From Epilithonimonas mollis (GTDB lineage Bacteria > Bacteroidota > Bacteroidia > Flavobacteriales > Weeksellaceae), in assembly GCF_900142325.1 (NCBI RefSeq), contig NZ_FRAM01000001.1, positions 1,054,001 through 1,118,000 on the forward strand: a stretch of 64,000 nucleotides of DNA, in the 5' to 3' direction. The position numbers and the translations under genes are program-made. Shown piece by piece: positions 1 to 7,446 of the stretch. Below the pieces are notes generated by a model. The model did not search any database and was not told the DNA's origin. It saw only the letters and a program-made list of their open reading frames with translations. The first letter of the stretch is position 1. Every line of letters starts with the position of its first letter.

Positions 1-2276
1 GCGTAGTTATCATCATCAAAGTAATAATTCTCATTCCGTATCTCCCCTTTTTTCTTATATTTTTTGGATAATTCTTCCTTCTTTCCGAATATCGCATCGC
101 TCATCGGGTAAGACAGCTGAAGATTGAAACCCTGCAGGCTGAAGTGTCCGAAATTTTCTGTCCTGACGCCGACATTGCTGTTATCGGCAAAAACAATTTC
201 GTAAGGCTCGATGGTGAGGCTGGAATTGACATTCAGCTTATTATCAAAGAAAGAAGATTGTGCATTGACGCTGAAAACCGACCACTTGTATTTTTCTGCT
301 GCGAAGTTATAGCCACCGGAGATATTCAGATTTTCAAAGATCTTTACTTTTTTCACACCCGTAGAATCGCTTTTAGATTTGACCTTCATTTCCAGGTTAT
401 TGGAAATATTGAAGCCAATGCTCTGTGTCAGCCCTGTTGACGGCGCTCCATAGATCCCGTTATCGAAAATCGAATAAGGTGTAATCTCGCCCCGTGCATT
501 AGAATAATCTTTGTAATAACCCCAGCTTCTGTCTCCAAAATCCGGAGAATAGGTAAAGCTGAAACTCGGTGTCACCATATGGCGGATCGCCACGATGGGT
601 GAGCTTTTCCCAAAGTTTTTCTGTCCATACAGAATGGTCTGCAAGCTTGCACTGGTAGAAAATGTAGAATAGGCAGCGATACCGTTTTTATAATTATCGT
701 CAACTTTGTTACTGATAGGATTGTAGCTTTTTTCAAGGGTTTTTGTGGTCAGCACGTTATCCACATTCGCACTAAGGGAAAATGTGAAATATTTTGCAAG
801 CGTAGTGTTGGTAGAAAGTGCAATATTATTCTTGGCTCCCGTTTTCATATCCTCCCACATCTGCTTTTTAAAGACTTCATCTTCGTTGGTAGTAACATAG
901 TTGCTGAGCGCAAAGCCTGTGTTGACATTGATGTTTTCCAGCAGCCCTGTCCGCACTCCTGTTTTTGGCTTAAAGAGATAGAACTGATTCACTGCAATTG
1001 TCATATCCGGAAGGCGTATGTCTGTGAGACCTGTTGCAAAGTTCTGGTTATATCCCGCACTGGCACTGATGGTTATCGGGAGGTTCAGAAACCTTTTTGT
1101 CACATTGATCCTGGAGGTCTGAGTAGTGTTCAGCACACTGCCGTTGAACGCATAATTATTATTAACGGTATTGGTATAAAAATTCCGCCCGCTTACAATA
1201 TCCACACTTGCATTAAACGTAAAATAAGGATTCGCCTTAGAATCCTGGGAATGGCGCCACGCAATTCTGAAAGTTTTTGACTTGGAATAATCATCCAAAC
1301 CTTTGATACCGCGCACAGTGTAGCCATAATCTGCTGCAAAATTTCCGGAGTATCTGTATTTTTTGAGATAATTCAGTTCCGGTTTCAGGTTCCAGCTTCC
1401 TTTGGTATAGATGTCGGATAAGATTTTCAGGTCGAAATGGTCGCCAATCGGCTGGTAATAACCGAGCCCGTTAAGAAAAAAACCGACATCCTGACGTTCG
1501 CCAAAACTCGGGATCAAAATCCCGGCAGACCTTTTATCAGAAAACGGAAGTATGGCAAACGGCATCACCAATGGCGTAGGAACCTGTTCTATATAAAGCT
1601 GAATAGGACCTGTAATCAGCTGGGAATTGTTTTTCCCTTTTATCAGCTTGATATTGGGCGCAGACATGTGATAATCCGGAAGCGAATCTTTTTTCTTGAT
1701 AAAATATTCATCCGTAGTATAGATGGCCTTTCTCATAAAGAAAACCGAATCATTATATTTTTTGGTTTTCTCTGCTACAATAACGCCTTCGCTCTCCTCC
1801 GTTCTCGCATTGAAAGCGATAGCCTGCTTGGTTTTGTAATTATAGATAACCTCATTATACTCGTATTGTTTTCCGCCCTGTGTGGCTACAGCCGGCTTGA
1901 TGATCTTTCCCTTATCATCCTGTTCACCCCTGGCATATATCTTCCCGGTTTCCCAGTCTATCCTGATATAATCTGCACCGATCTGCATATCCTGATAGAT
2001 GATCTGTGCTTTTTTGTTGAGAAATGTCTGCTTGTTGGAGATGGAAGAACTGCTTTTATATTCGGCCTTTGTCTTTACAACATCTTCGAGTTCTTCCTTC
2101 GGGATGATGGTGTCTTTTTTGACACCAACAGTATCTCTACGAATAGATACGGAGTCCCTGATACCGCTTTTTTCATCAATATTTTGAGGCACAATTTGTG
2201 ATAAAATATTGTTAAAAATTAGGATATTTAAAATTAGTAATATACTTTTGAAAATACTTCGAGCCAATGCAGTCAT
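1..2276 (-). CDS. LptD-like LPS-assembly outer-membrane protein (3' end outside window)
   Basis: The reverse strand is open from an ATG at 2276 to the window edge, about 758 codons, with no stop. The product begins with a hydrophobic export signal (residues 1-26, ending near SQIVPQ). An OstA-like N-terminal part follows, with phrases such as KAQIIYQDMQIGADYIRIDW and GKIYARGEQDD. Then come many alternating aromatic/polar strands typical of a beta-barrel. LptD inserts lipopolysaccharide into the outer leaflet of the outer membrane. The order LptD-like gene divergent from an amidase is usual in Chryseobacterium relatives. I assign it from residue patterns, not from a database search. The C-terminus is missing. 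Confidence 0.85.
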   Translation of the reverse strand, partial: MTALARSIFKSILLILNILIFNNILSQIVPQNIDEKSGIRDSVSIRRDTVGVKKDTIIPKEELEDVVKTKAEYKSSSSISNKQTFLNKKAQIIYQDMQIGADYIRIDWETGKIYARGEQDDKGKIIKPAVATQGGKQYEYNEVIYNYKTKQAIAFNARTEESEGVIVAEKTKKYNDSVFFMRKAIYTTDEYFIKKKDSLPDYHMSAPNIKLIKGKNNSQLITGPIQLYIEQVPTPLVMPFAILPFSDKRSAGILIPSFGERQDVGFFLNGLGYYQPIGDHFDLKILSDIYTKGSWNLKPELNYLKKYRYSGNFAADYGYTVRGIKGLDDYSKSKTFRIAWRHSQDSKANPYFTFNASVDIVSGRNFYTNTVNNNYAFNGSVLNTTQTSRINVTKRFLNLPITISASAGYNQNFATGLTDIRLPDMTIAVNQFYLFKPKTGVRTGLLENINVNTGFALSNYVTTNEDEVFKKQMWEDMKTGAKNNIALSTNTTLAKYFTFSLSANVDNVLTTKTLEKSYNPISNKVDDNYKNGIAAYSTFSTSASLQTILYGQKNFGKSSPIVAIRHMVTPSFSFTYSPDFGDRSWGYYKDYSNARGEITPYSIFDNGIYGAPSTGLTQSIGFNISNNLEMKVKSKSDSTGVKKVKIFENLNISGGYNFAAEKYKWSVFSVNAQSSFFDNKLNVNSSLTIEPYEIVFADNSNVGVRTENFGHFSLQGFNLQLSYPMSDAIFGKKEELSKKYKKKGEIRNENYYFDDDNY

Positions 2277-2290
2277 TCTGTAATCGGGGT

Positions 2291-2298
2291 CAAAATTA
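2291..2298 (-). promoter_or_regulatory. Candidate -7 element of the LptD-like gene
   Basis: Read on the minus strand this is TAATTTTG, an exact match to the Bacteroidota TAnnTTTG -7 consensus, 14 nt before the LptD-like ATG. No good TTTG -33 partner lies at the expected distance, so support is limited. Confidence 0.35.
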
Positions 2299-2318
2299 AT
2301 TAAATTTTAAAGATTAAA

Positions 2319-3602
2319 ATGACAAGGCCTACACTTTATAAGAAATTTTTTTTTCTGTTTATATTATTTATGGGTTTCAACAGCCTTTATTCTCAGAAAA
2401 AATTCACGGTTGTTCTGGATGCAGGACACGGTGGAAGTGATATCGGAGCCAACAGATATTACAGCGACATCGGTTCTGTACAGGAAAAAAACGTAACCCT
2501 TGCTATCGTTCTGAAACTGGGAAGGATGCTTGAAAAAAACAAAGATTATAAGGTAATATACACCAGAAAAATAGACGAATATCCTTCCCTGACTTACAGA
2601 ACCGACCTTGCCAATAGGAACAAAGCCGACTTGTTTATTTCGGTTCACGTGAACTCATCTCCCAGCACATCATCCACAACACAGGGAACAGAAACCTTTG
2701 TACAGGGTCCAAACCAGAACAAAACCAACCTGGAAGTAGCAAAAGCAGAAAATGACGTGATTTTCCTCGATGAAAAAGACAAGGAAAATTTTGCTTCTTA
2801 TAATCCAAGCTCCCCCGAATCTCTGATCGCTCTCAAAATCCAGCAAAGCAAATATCTGGAAGCAAGCCTTACCATAGGAGGAATGGTAGAAGATAATTTT
2901 GTAAAAAAAGACAAAAGAATGTCCAGAGGTGTAAAGCAGGCCAACCTCCATGTGCTGAGAATGAATGCTATGCCATCCGTACTTATAGAAACCGGCTTTG
3001 TAAACAACGCTGATGATGCGCATTATATCTCTACAGAAGAAGGGCAGCAGGCCATCGCAGAAAGTATCTATAACGCTATAGTAAGCTATAAAAAACTGGT
3101 GGACAGAAATGTAAAAGAACCTGAACCGGAAAAACCTGTTGAACAGCCTCTGAAAAATGATTTCAGAATCTTACTTATGAGTACACCGGCAAAATACACT
3201 GAAAATGACCCTGCTCTCAAAGGACTGAAATACATCCTGACAATAAAAGAAAATGGTGCTTACAAGTATTATTATGGAACCACTAATTATGCTTCCATCC
3301 GGGACACCAATCTCAAAACGGCGAAAGATGCAGGTTTCAGAAATGCTATTGCAATCAGTTTTGTTCCGAATCAGTCTTTGGCAACAGGATATTACACTCT
3401 GGAAATCTATTCCGGAAAAGATAAACTGGAGTCAAAATCATTGATTCTAAAAAGCCTTCCTGATATCGAAAGAAATAAGGAAAATGGTGTTTTTTACTAC
3501 ACCAATGGAAAATACAAAACACTTGAAGACGCTGTAAAAGCCCAGAAAGAGCTTGAAAACAAAGGCATTACAAATACCGTTATAGAAAAAAGAATAAAAT
3601 AG
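2319..3602 (+). CDS. N-acetylmuramoyl-L-alanine amidase (Amidase_3)
   Basis: Zinc amidase that cleaves the amide between N-acetylmuramic acid and L-alanine in peptidoglycan. It would act in the periplasm, probably at division sites. A signal peptide covers residues 1-26. The catalytic domain shows the expected zinc ligands and acid: His37 in LDAGHGGSDIG, Glu56 in QEKN, His110 in SVHVNSS, and a Glu near residue 224 in IETGFVNN. Residues about 120-215 form an insertion common in Bacteroidota homologues. The C-terminus (YTNGKYKTLEDAVKAQKEL) resembles a SPOR-type peptidoglycan-binding repeat. The ATG at 2319 directly precedes the signal peptide. Confidence 0.9.
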   Translation: MTRPTLYKKFFFLFILFMGFNSLYSQKKFTVVLDAGHGGSDIGANRYYSDIGSVQEKNVTLAIVLKLGRMLEKNKDYKVIYTRKIDEYPSLTYRTDLANRNKADLFISVHVNSSPSTSSTTQGTETFVQGPNQNKTNLEVAKAENDVIFLDEKDKENFASYNPSSPESLIALKIQQSKYLEASLTIGGMVEDNFVKKDKRMSRGVKQANLHVLRMNAMPSVLIETGFVNNADDAHYISTEEGQQAIAESIYNAIVSYKKLVDRNVKEPEPEKPVEQPLKNDFRILLMSTPAKYTENDPALKGLKYILTIKENGAYKYYYGTTNYASIRDTNLKTAKDAGFRNAIAISFVPNQSLATGYYTLEIYSGKDKLESKSLILKSLPDIERNKENGVFYYTNGKYKTLEDAVKAQKELENKGITNTVIEKRIK

Positions 3603-3612
3603 TCTCATAAAA

Positions 3613-3644
3613 TTTGCAAGAGTAAAAGAAAGTCTATATTTTTG
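3613..3644 (+). promoter_or_regulatory. Promoter of tRNA-Glu
   Basis: TTTG at 3613-3616 and TATTTTTG at 3637-3644 are separated by 20 nt. This fits the Bacteroidota housekeeping consensus (TTTG, 19-21 nt, TAnnTTTG). The tRNA begins 20 nt downstream. Confidence 0.7.
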
Positions 3645-3663
3645 CACTCCGAAACCACAAAAC

Positions 3664-3735
3664 GGCCTATTCGTCTAGTGGTCAGGACTCAAGGTTTTCA
3701 TCCTTGCAACAGGGGTTCGATTCCCCTATAGGCTA
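3664..3735 (+). tRNA. tRNA-Glu (TTC)
   Basis: 72-nt cloverleaf. The anticodon arm is CAAGG-TTTTCAT-CCTTG with anticodon TTC, and the T arm is GGGG-TTCGATT-CCCC. The acceptor GGCCTAT pairs with ATAGGCT, ending in a G1-U72 wobble. CCA is not encoded. It differs clearly in its acceptor, D and anticodon arms from the second tRNA-Glu about 350 nt downstream. Confidence 0.95.
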
Positions 3736-3768
3736 CAAAACAAGTTTTAAAAAAATTATTAAAAAAAG

Positions 3769-3799
3769 TTTGCAAATTAAAAATTAGTTTTTATCTTTG
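3769..3799 (+). promoter_or_regulatory. Promoter of rpsT
   Basis: TTTG at 3769-3772, a 19-nt spacer, then TATCTTTG at 3792-3799. It ends 18 nt before the rpsT ATG, implying a very short leader. Both boxes match the Bacteroidota consensus exactly. Confidence 0.75.
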
Positions 3800-3817
3800 C
3801 ACCCACATTTGAACGTT

Positions 3818-4072
3818 ATGGCAAATCATAAATCAGCACTTAAGAGAATCAGACAAAACGAAGTTAGAAGACTTCGTAACAGATACTACCACAAAACTGC
3901 AAGAACAGCTTTGAAAGTATTAAGAAATGAAGCGGATAAAACAGTTGCTGCTGAGCAATTACCAAAAGTAATCTCTCTTTTGGACAGATTGGCTAAGAAA
4001 AATATTATTCATAAGAATAAAGCTGCCAATTTAAAGAGCAAATTAACTAAGCACGTAAACAGCTTAGCTTAA
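3818..4072 (+). CDS. rpsT: 30S ribosomal protein S20
   Basis: 84-residue basic helical protein that binds 16S rRNA in the small subunit body. The N-terminus MANHKSALKRIRQNEVRR and the C-terminal KSKLTKHVNSLA are typical of bS20. The ATG at 3818 is chosen because an upstream in-frame extension (from 3797) would include promoter sequence and add residues unlike the family. The gene lies between two tRNA-Glu genes with its own promoter, so it is probably expressed with translation genes. The short leader carries no Shine-Dalgarno sequence. Confidence 0.97.
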   Translation: MANHKSALKRIRQNEVRRLRNRYYHKTARTALKVLRNEADKTVAAEQLPKVISLLDRLAKKNIIHKNKAANLKSKLTKHVNSLA

Positions 4073-4082
4073 TATAAATCCT

Positions 4083-4154
4083 GGCCCGTTCGTCTATCGG
4101 TTAGGACCTCAGATTTTCATTCTGGTAAGAGGGGTTCGATTCCCCTACGGGCTA
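4083..4154 (+). tRNA. tRNA-Glu (TTC)
   Basis: 72-nt cloverleaf starting GGCCCGT. The anticodon arm is CCAGA-like with loop TTTTCAT, anticodon TTC. The T arm is GGGG-TTCGATT-CCCC. It starts 10 nt after rpsT, so it is probably co-transcribed with that gene. Confidence 0.95.
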
Positions 4155-4158
4155 CTTA

Positions 4159-4188
4159 AAAAACCTTCAGTTTATTCTGAAGGTTTTT
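4159..4188 (+). terminator. Rho-independent terminator after rpsT / tRNA-Glu
   Basis: A 12-bp perfect stem AAAACCTTCAG / CTGAAGGTTTT (arms about 4159-4170 and 4177-4188) with a 6-nt loop and a T-run. Confidence 0.85.
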
Positions 4189-4197
4189 TATTTTTGC

Positions 4198-4205
4198 TAT
4201 ATTTG
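4198..4205 (+). promoter_or_regulatory. Candidate -7 element of aroQ
   Basis: TATATTTG matches TAnnTTTG and lies 17 nt before the aroQ ATG. The -33 region falls inside the preceding terminator and is weak (TTTA). Confidence 0.4.
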
Positions 4206-4222
4206 ATCATTATTTGAAAAGT

Positions 4223-4630
4223 ATGAAAATCCTCATTATCAACGGACCAAATCTCAATTTACTTGGAAAGCGCGAACCGGAAATCTATGGTTCTGTTTCT
4301 ATGGAAGATTATCTTTCCAGGTTGGAAAAAGATTTTCCCTCAGAAGAGATTCTGTATTACCAATCCAATGTCGAAGGAGAATTGATAAACCGCCTTCAGG
4401 AAGATGATTTTGAAGCGGTGATAATAAATCCGGGCGCTTTTACACATTATTCATATGCCATTTCTGATTGCCTAAGGAACATTAACAAACCAAAAATTGA
4501 AGTTCATATCAGCAATATCTATAAACGTGAAGATTTCCGGAAAAAATCTGTAACTGCAGAAAGTTGTGAGTCGGTTATTTCTGGTTTTGGAATGAAGGGT
4601 TATCAATTAGCTATACAGAGTTTAAAATAA
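4223..4630 (+). CDS. aroQ: 3-dehydroquinate dehydratase, type II
   Basis: Converts 3-dehydroquinate to 3-dehydroshikimate in the shikimate pathway. It is a cytosolic, normally dodecameric enzyme. The 135-residue length fits type II. Visible motifs are the N-terminal INGPNLNLLGKREPEIYG (lid Arg and catalytic Tyr), PGAFTHYSYAISD, and EVHISNIYKREDFR with the catalytic His. I chose the ATG at 4223 over the in-frame TTG at 4214 because MKILIINGPN is the normal start. Confidence 0.95.
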   Translation: MKILIINGPNLNLLGKREPEIYGSVSMEDYLSRLEKDFPSEEILYYQSNVEGELINRLQEDDFEAVIINPGAFTHYSYAISDCLRNINKPKIEVHISNIYKREDFRKKSVTAESCESVISGFGMKGYQLAIQSLK

Positions 4631-4657
4631 AAAAGAATCCCGATGGGGATTCTTTTT
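4631..4657. terminator. Bidirectional terminator between aroQ and the lipoprotein gene
   Basis: Stem AGAATCCC (4634-4641) and GGGATTCT (4646-4653), flanked by A-run and T-run, between two convergent genes. Confidence 0.8.
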
Positions 4658-4660
4658 GTT

Positions 4661-5158
4661 TTATTCTATTTTGACAAAGAACTTTCCAACTGGCGTTCCA
4701 TCTGCCATATTGCTTTTTGCTAAAATCAGCCAATATTCTCCTTTTTGTTTTGTATTGTATTCTATTGTTTGGGAAAATGGTCCGTCAAATGTATTATCCG
4801 GCATTCTGATTTGATTGAATCTAAGATTCATTGGTTTTTGTGTGTTGATATAACCTTTTATTTCAGGCTGATCAAGATTCTCTAATTTCAAAATCAATTG
4901 ATCGTCCGGGTTTTTGATTTCCAGGTTTAGTCGTATCGGCATTTTGGAAGCATCAACAGTGACGATGTTCTGATTTGATTCCTTTTCGGTTCTGAGTATT
5001 GCAGAAAGTGTATCAATCGGTTTTTCGATGCTTGTGACTGTATCTATTTTTTCATCCTTCACGACAGGATCTTTTTTACAGCCAACAAAGAATAAAGGGA
5101 CTAATGCCAAATATATAATACTATTTAATTTCAGGGTTTTCGATGTTAATCGTTTCAT
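4661..5158 (-). CDS. Hypothetical lipoprotein
   Basis: 165 residues with a lipoprotein signal: hydrophobic core YLALVPLFFVGC with the lipobox Cys at about residue 27, followed by charged KKDPVVKDEKID. The mature part looks like a small beta-sandwich (IEYNTKQKGEYWLILAKSN). I do not recognise a family. Its start overlaps the end of the preceding gene by 38 nt, which suggests translational coupling. Confidence 0.7.
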   Translation of the reverse strand: MKRLTSKTLKLNSIIYLALVPLFFVGCKKDPVVKDEKIDTVTSIEKPIDTLSAILRTEKESNQNIVTVDASKMPIRLNLEIKNPDDQLILKLENLDQPEIKGYINTQKPMNLRFNQIRMPDNTFDGPFSQTIEYNTKQKGEYWLILAKSNMADGTPVGKFFVKIE

Positions 5159-5452
5159 AATAAAGTATTTTTGAGAGGAATGTTTTTTTTTGATAAGACT
5201 CTATTCTTTCTTTGAGTTTATTTATCAGTGCAGAATTTCCGGTTTTTATTGCGTAATCCAACAATATTCTTTCATTATAATTGATAGCAACCAAGTGATA
5301 ATCAGTTTCAAAATCATTTCTTTTGATATTATTGTCAGTAATAATTCTATCCCAATTGACGTAACTGCAAACCAAAATCAAGCCATAACAAGCCCACATA
5401 AAGATGAACCAAACACCCTTTTAGCAAAAAGTAAACAATTAAATTCTTTCAT
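5121..5452 (-). CDS. Small membrane protein, probable frameshift near 5420
   Basis: Two frames together make one plausible protein of about 110 residues. An ATG at 5452 behind a good -7 box gives MKEFNCLLFAK. After the four-base T-run at 5419-5422 (AAAA on the coding strand) the frame must shift by one base to continue as KGVWFIFMWACYGLILVC. That second frame runs to 5121 and has its own ATG at 5399. The product has one membrane segment and a C-terminal part (DFETDYHLVAINYNERILLD) that loosely recalls the end of DUF4173-type membrane proteins; that likeness is uncertain. It could be a sequencing indel, a pseudogene, or a shorter real protein starting at 5399. Confidence 0.5.
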
Positions 5453-5461
5453 AATAAATTT

Positions 5462-5479
5462 CTTTGAATTACAAAGTTA
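5462..5479 (-). promoter_or_regulatory. -7 element with overlapping CTTTG-N5-CAAAG dyad
   Basis: On the minus strand TAACTTTG (5472-5479) is an exact -7 match, about 20 nt before the ATG at 5452. It overlaps the inverted repeat CTTTG / CAAAG at 5462-5476. The same 18 bases occur at the promoter of the 6329-6946 gene, so this may be an operator for the winged-helix regulator at 5500. Confidence 0.5.
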
Positions 5480-5499
5480 ATTTTCAAAAAAATCGGGAG

Positions 5500-5790
5500 C
5501 TATCTTCCCAACAATTTTTCCAAGTTATTAATGTGTTCTGTGAAAGCATCTCTCCCCTTTTGCGTAACACGATAAGAAGTTCTAGGTTTTTTACCCACGA
5601 ATTCCTTCTTAATTTCTATATATTCTGCTTTTTCTAGCCCAGAACTGTGACTGGCGAGATTCCCGTCTGTGGCGTTAAGCAGATTTTTCATTTCGGTAAA
5701 ATCAACCCAGTCGTTGACCATCAGAACGGACATAATGCCCAATCTTACACGGCTTTCGAATTCTTTGTTGAGTTGATTGATGTTAAGCAT
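5500..5790 (-). CDS. Winged-helix transcriptional regulator
   Basis: 96-residue DNA-binding protein of the short MarR/ArsR-like winged-helix type. The helix-turn-helix covers about residues 24-55 (VDFTEMKNLLNATDGNLASH). The wing follows in FVGKKPRTSYRVTQKGRDAF. Such proteins usually act as dimeric repressors or activators of adjacent membrane-protein genes in Bacteroidota. It ends a run of four closely spaced minus-strand genes. Two promoters in the cassette share an 18-nt dyad that it could bind; this is inference. Confidence 0.85.
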   Translation of the reverse strand: MLNINQLNKEFESRVRLGIMSVLMVNDWVDFTEMKNLLNATDGNLASHSSGLEKAEYIEIKKEFVGKKPRTSYRVTQKGRDAFTEHINNLEKLLGR

Positions 5791-5795
5791 TTATT

Positions 5796-6092
5796 TTAAT
5801 TATTAATTGGTTCCCACCTTACTTTTTTGAAAAACATATTTGAATAAGATTTAGTGTTAAAAACCAAATAAAAATCCCAAGAGTTTCTGTATAATGTTGG
5901 CTCTGCTTCTAAAATGAAATTTGGATTTTCATTAATAATTTTTAAATGTGGACTTGCTCCTCCTTCTATGAATTCAATTTTTCTTTTATAAACTTTCAAT
6001 ATTTTTCTTTCGTCTGTAATATATAAATTCAATTCATCATCTTTCGTGATTTCAAATCTATAATGATTGTATTGCCAGTCAGCATTTTTCAC
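5796..6092 (-). CDS. Hypothetical protein
   Basis: 98 residues, soluble, rich in aromatic and charged residues, with predicted beta strands (YRFEITKDDELNLYITD, WDFYLVFNTKSYSN). No signal peptide or membrane segment. It starts with GTG at 6092, 14 nt after the upstream gene, and ends 5 nt before the regulator gene, so it is almost certainly part of the cassette. I do not recognise a family. Confidence 0.6.
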   Translation of the reverse strand: MKNADWQYNHYRFEITKDDELNLYITDERKILKVYKRKIEFIEGGASPHLKIINENPNFILEAEPTLYRNSWDFYLVFNTKSYSNMFFKKVRWEPINN

Positions 6093-6106
6093 CTTTGAAA
6101 TAATTT

Positions 6107-6325
6107 TTATCTAATATAACTTCCGTAGAAATCTTCTTTGTCAATCTCCGTTTTACTAATTAATAAATTAAAGAAAAACCCCGTTATAAAAAATAAACCA
6201 ATTAAAATCCATATTCCAAAAGCTGAAAATTTAAATGTTATATTCTTTGTTAAGTGGTATAGCCATATTAAACAAAATGTTATAAAAATCGGAATTGATA
6301 ATATTGACAATAAAAAGAGTAACAT
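6107..6325 (-). CDS. Small membrane protein
   Basis: 72 residues with two hydrophobic segments (about 1-22 and 34-55) joined by LTKNITFKFSAF, and an acidic tail KTEIDKEDFYGS. The ATG at 6325 follows the stop of the upstream gene after 3 nt, indicating tight coupling. The function is unknown. The layout suggests a subunit or partner of the larger membrane protein encoded just upstream. Confidence 0.65.
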   Translation of the reverse strand: MLLFLLSILSIPIFITFCLIWLYHLTKNITFKFSAFGIWILIGLFFITGFFFNLLISKTEIDKEDFYGSYIR

Positions 6326-6328
6326 ATT

Positions 6329-6946
6329 CTAATCATATTTTCCATACATCAAAATTCCATAAAAAATATGCAAAAATCCAAATCCGACCGCCCAAAATAT
6401 CAATCCCCAGCCGAGCCAAAACAATGCAATAATTCCCAGAACAACTTCACAAATACCAAGATATTTAACATCGCTTAATGTGTATCGTTCTGCATTAATC
6501 AAAGCTAAGCCGTAGAAAATAAGCATTGACGGCGCAATTAAAGGAAAATAATGATGAAACCAAAGTGCCAAGCAAAAAACCCCGCCAGCAACCAATGGAA
6601 TTGCGAAATTAAACAAAAGTTTCTTTGTGATTGAATCCCAAATTTTCAAATTTTTCTTTTTGCTTTTTCCCGCTGTGAAAATATATCCGCTGGAAATTGC
6701 TAAAAATAAAACTATCAAAGCCACGAAAAATAATTCTTTCGCAATAGAATGACTATGAATATTTCTTTCGCCATCAAAGTAATCAATGCCGTCTCTTTGG
6801 AAAATAAAATAAACATAAAAAGAGCCAAGCAAAGCGACAATCCCTGCAATGACGCCGGACAAACCACTCAATGAAATAAATCTAGAACTACGTTCCATCA
6901 TCTGACGGATGTGCGCTAACTCTTCCTGATAATTTTTCGATTCCAT
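6329..6946 (-). CDS. Integral membrane protein, first gene of the regulator cassette
   Basis: 205 residues. A charged cytoplasmic N-terminal helix (QEELAHIRQMMERSSRF) is followed by about five membrane segments, including LSGVIAGIVALLGSFYVYF, AKELFFVALIVLFLAISSGYI (shorter core) and GICEVVLGIIALFWLGWG. Genes of this shape often precede a small winged-helix regulator in Flavobacteriia, as here. The function is not known. It has its own promoter with two inverted repeats just upstream. Confidence 0.75.
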   Translation of the reverse strand: MESKNYQEELAHIRQMMERSSRFISLSGLSGVIAGIVALLGSFYVYFIFQRDGIDYFDGERNIHSHSIAKELFFVALIVLFLAISSGYIFTAGKSKKKNLKIWDSITKKLLFNFAIPLVAGGVFCLALWFHHYFPLIAPSMLIFYGLALINAERYTLSDVKYLGICEVVLGIIALFWLGWGLIFWAVGFGFLHIFYGILMYGKYD

Positions 6947-6954
6947 AAAAAGAA

Positions 6955-7007
6955 CTTTGAATTACAAAGTTATAATTTATTTTAAAACTTCAAAATAAAT
7001 TTTGAAG
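6955..7007 (-). promoter_or_regulatory. Promoter of the membrane-protein cassette with two inverted repeats
   Basis: On the minus strand a TTTG -33 (6991-6994) and TAACTTTG -7 (6965-6972) are 18 nt apart. The -7 overlaps the dyad CTTTG-N5-CAAAG (6955-6969), also present at 5462. The -33 lies inside a 20-nt palindrome (arms CTTCAAAAT and ATTTTGAAG, 6988-7007). Overlap with both core boxes suggests repression. Confidence 0.6.
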
Positions 7008-7023
7008 CTTTTAAGATTTATTT

Positions 7024-7446
7024 TTATAAAACTTTAAGTTCCGTCACTTTCTTTCCGATTTTATAAACCGTTCCCCTGAAACCTGCTACGACCTCATCAT
7101 TCTGATTCTTAATTGTGATATCATAAACCGCTGTTTTTCTCGTGTCATTCAGAAGAATACTTTCCGCTGTCAAAACATCACCGCTTTTTGCAGCTTTTGT
7201 GAAATTGATATAACAATTGAGTGCAACCGCAGCTTCTCCAGAGTTGTTGGAAGAAAATGCCAACGCCGAATCTGCAAAAGCGAAAGTGACACCACCATGA
7301 ACCGTTCCTAGTCCATTGATCATCTCAGATTTTACCGGCATTTTTAAAAGACAGTAATGGTCCTTAATATCTGTCAGTTCAATTCCCAACCATTGAGAAA
7401 ACAAATCTTTCTCAAACATATACTCCGCCGTTTCTCTTGCGTTCAT
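7024..7446 (-). CDS. paaI: PaaI-like hotdog acyl-CoA thioesterase
   Basis: 140-residue hotdog-fold thioesterase. The key motif GLGTVHGGVTFAFADSALAF carries the HGG turn and the helix Asp typical of PaaI. These enzymes hydrolyse aryl- or hydroxyphenylacetyl-CoA that stalls in phenylacetate catabolism. The ATG abuts the stop of the preceding enoyl-CoA hydratase gene (TAA-ATG), so the two are translationally coupled, which supports the PaaI reading. The rest of a paa cluster is not in the window, so the exact substrate is inferred. Confidence 0.85.
   Translation of the reverse strand: MNARETAEYMFEKDLFSQWLGIELTDIKDHYCLLKMPVKSEMINGLGTVHGGVTFAFADSALAFSSNNSGEAAVALNCYINFTKAAKSGDVLTAESILLNDTRKTAVYDITIKNQNDEVVAGFRGTVYKIGKKVTELKVL

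Noticed and set aside
1437-2201. 254-codon plus-strand frame
   Set aside because: Antisense shadow of the LptD-like gene, which has a signal peptide and family residue patterns.
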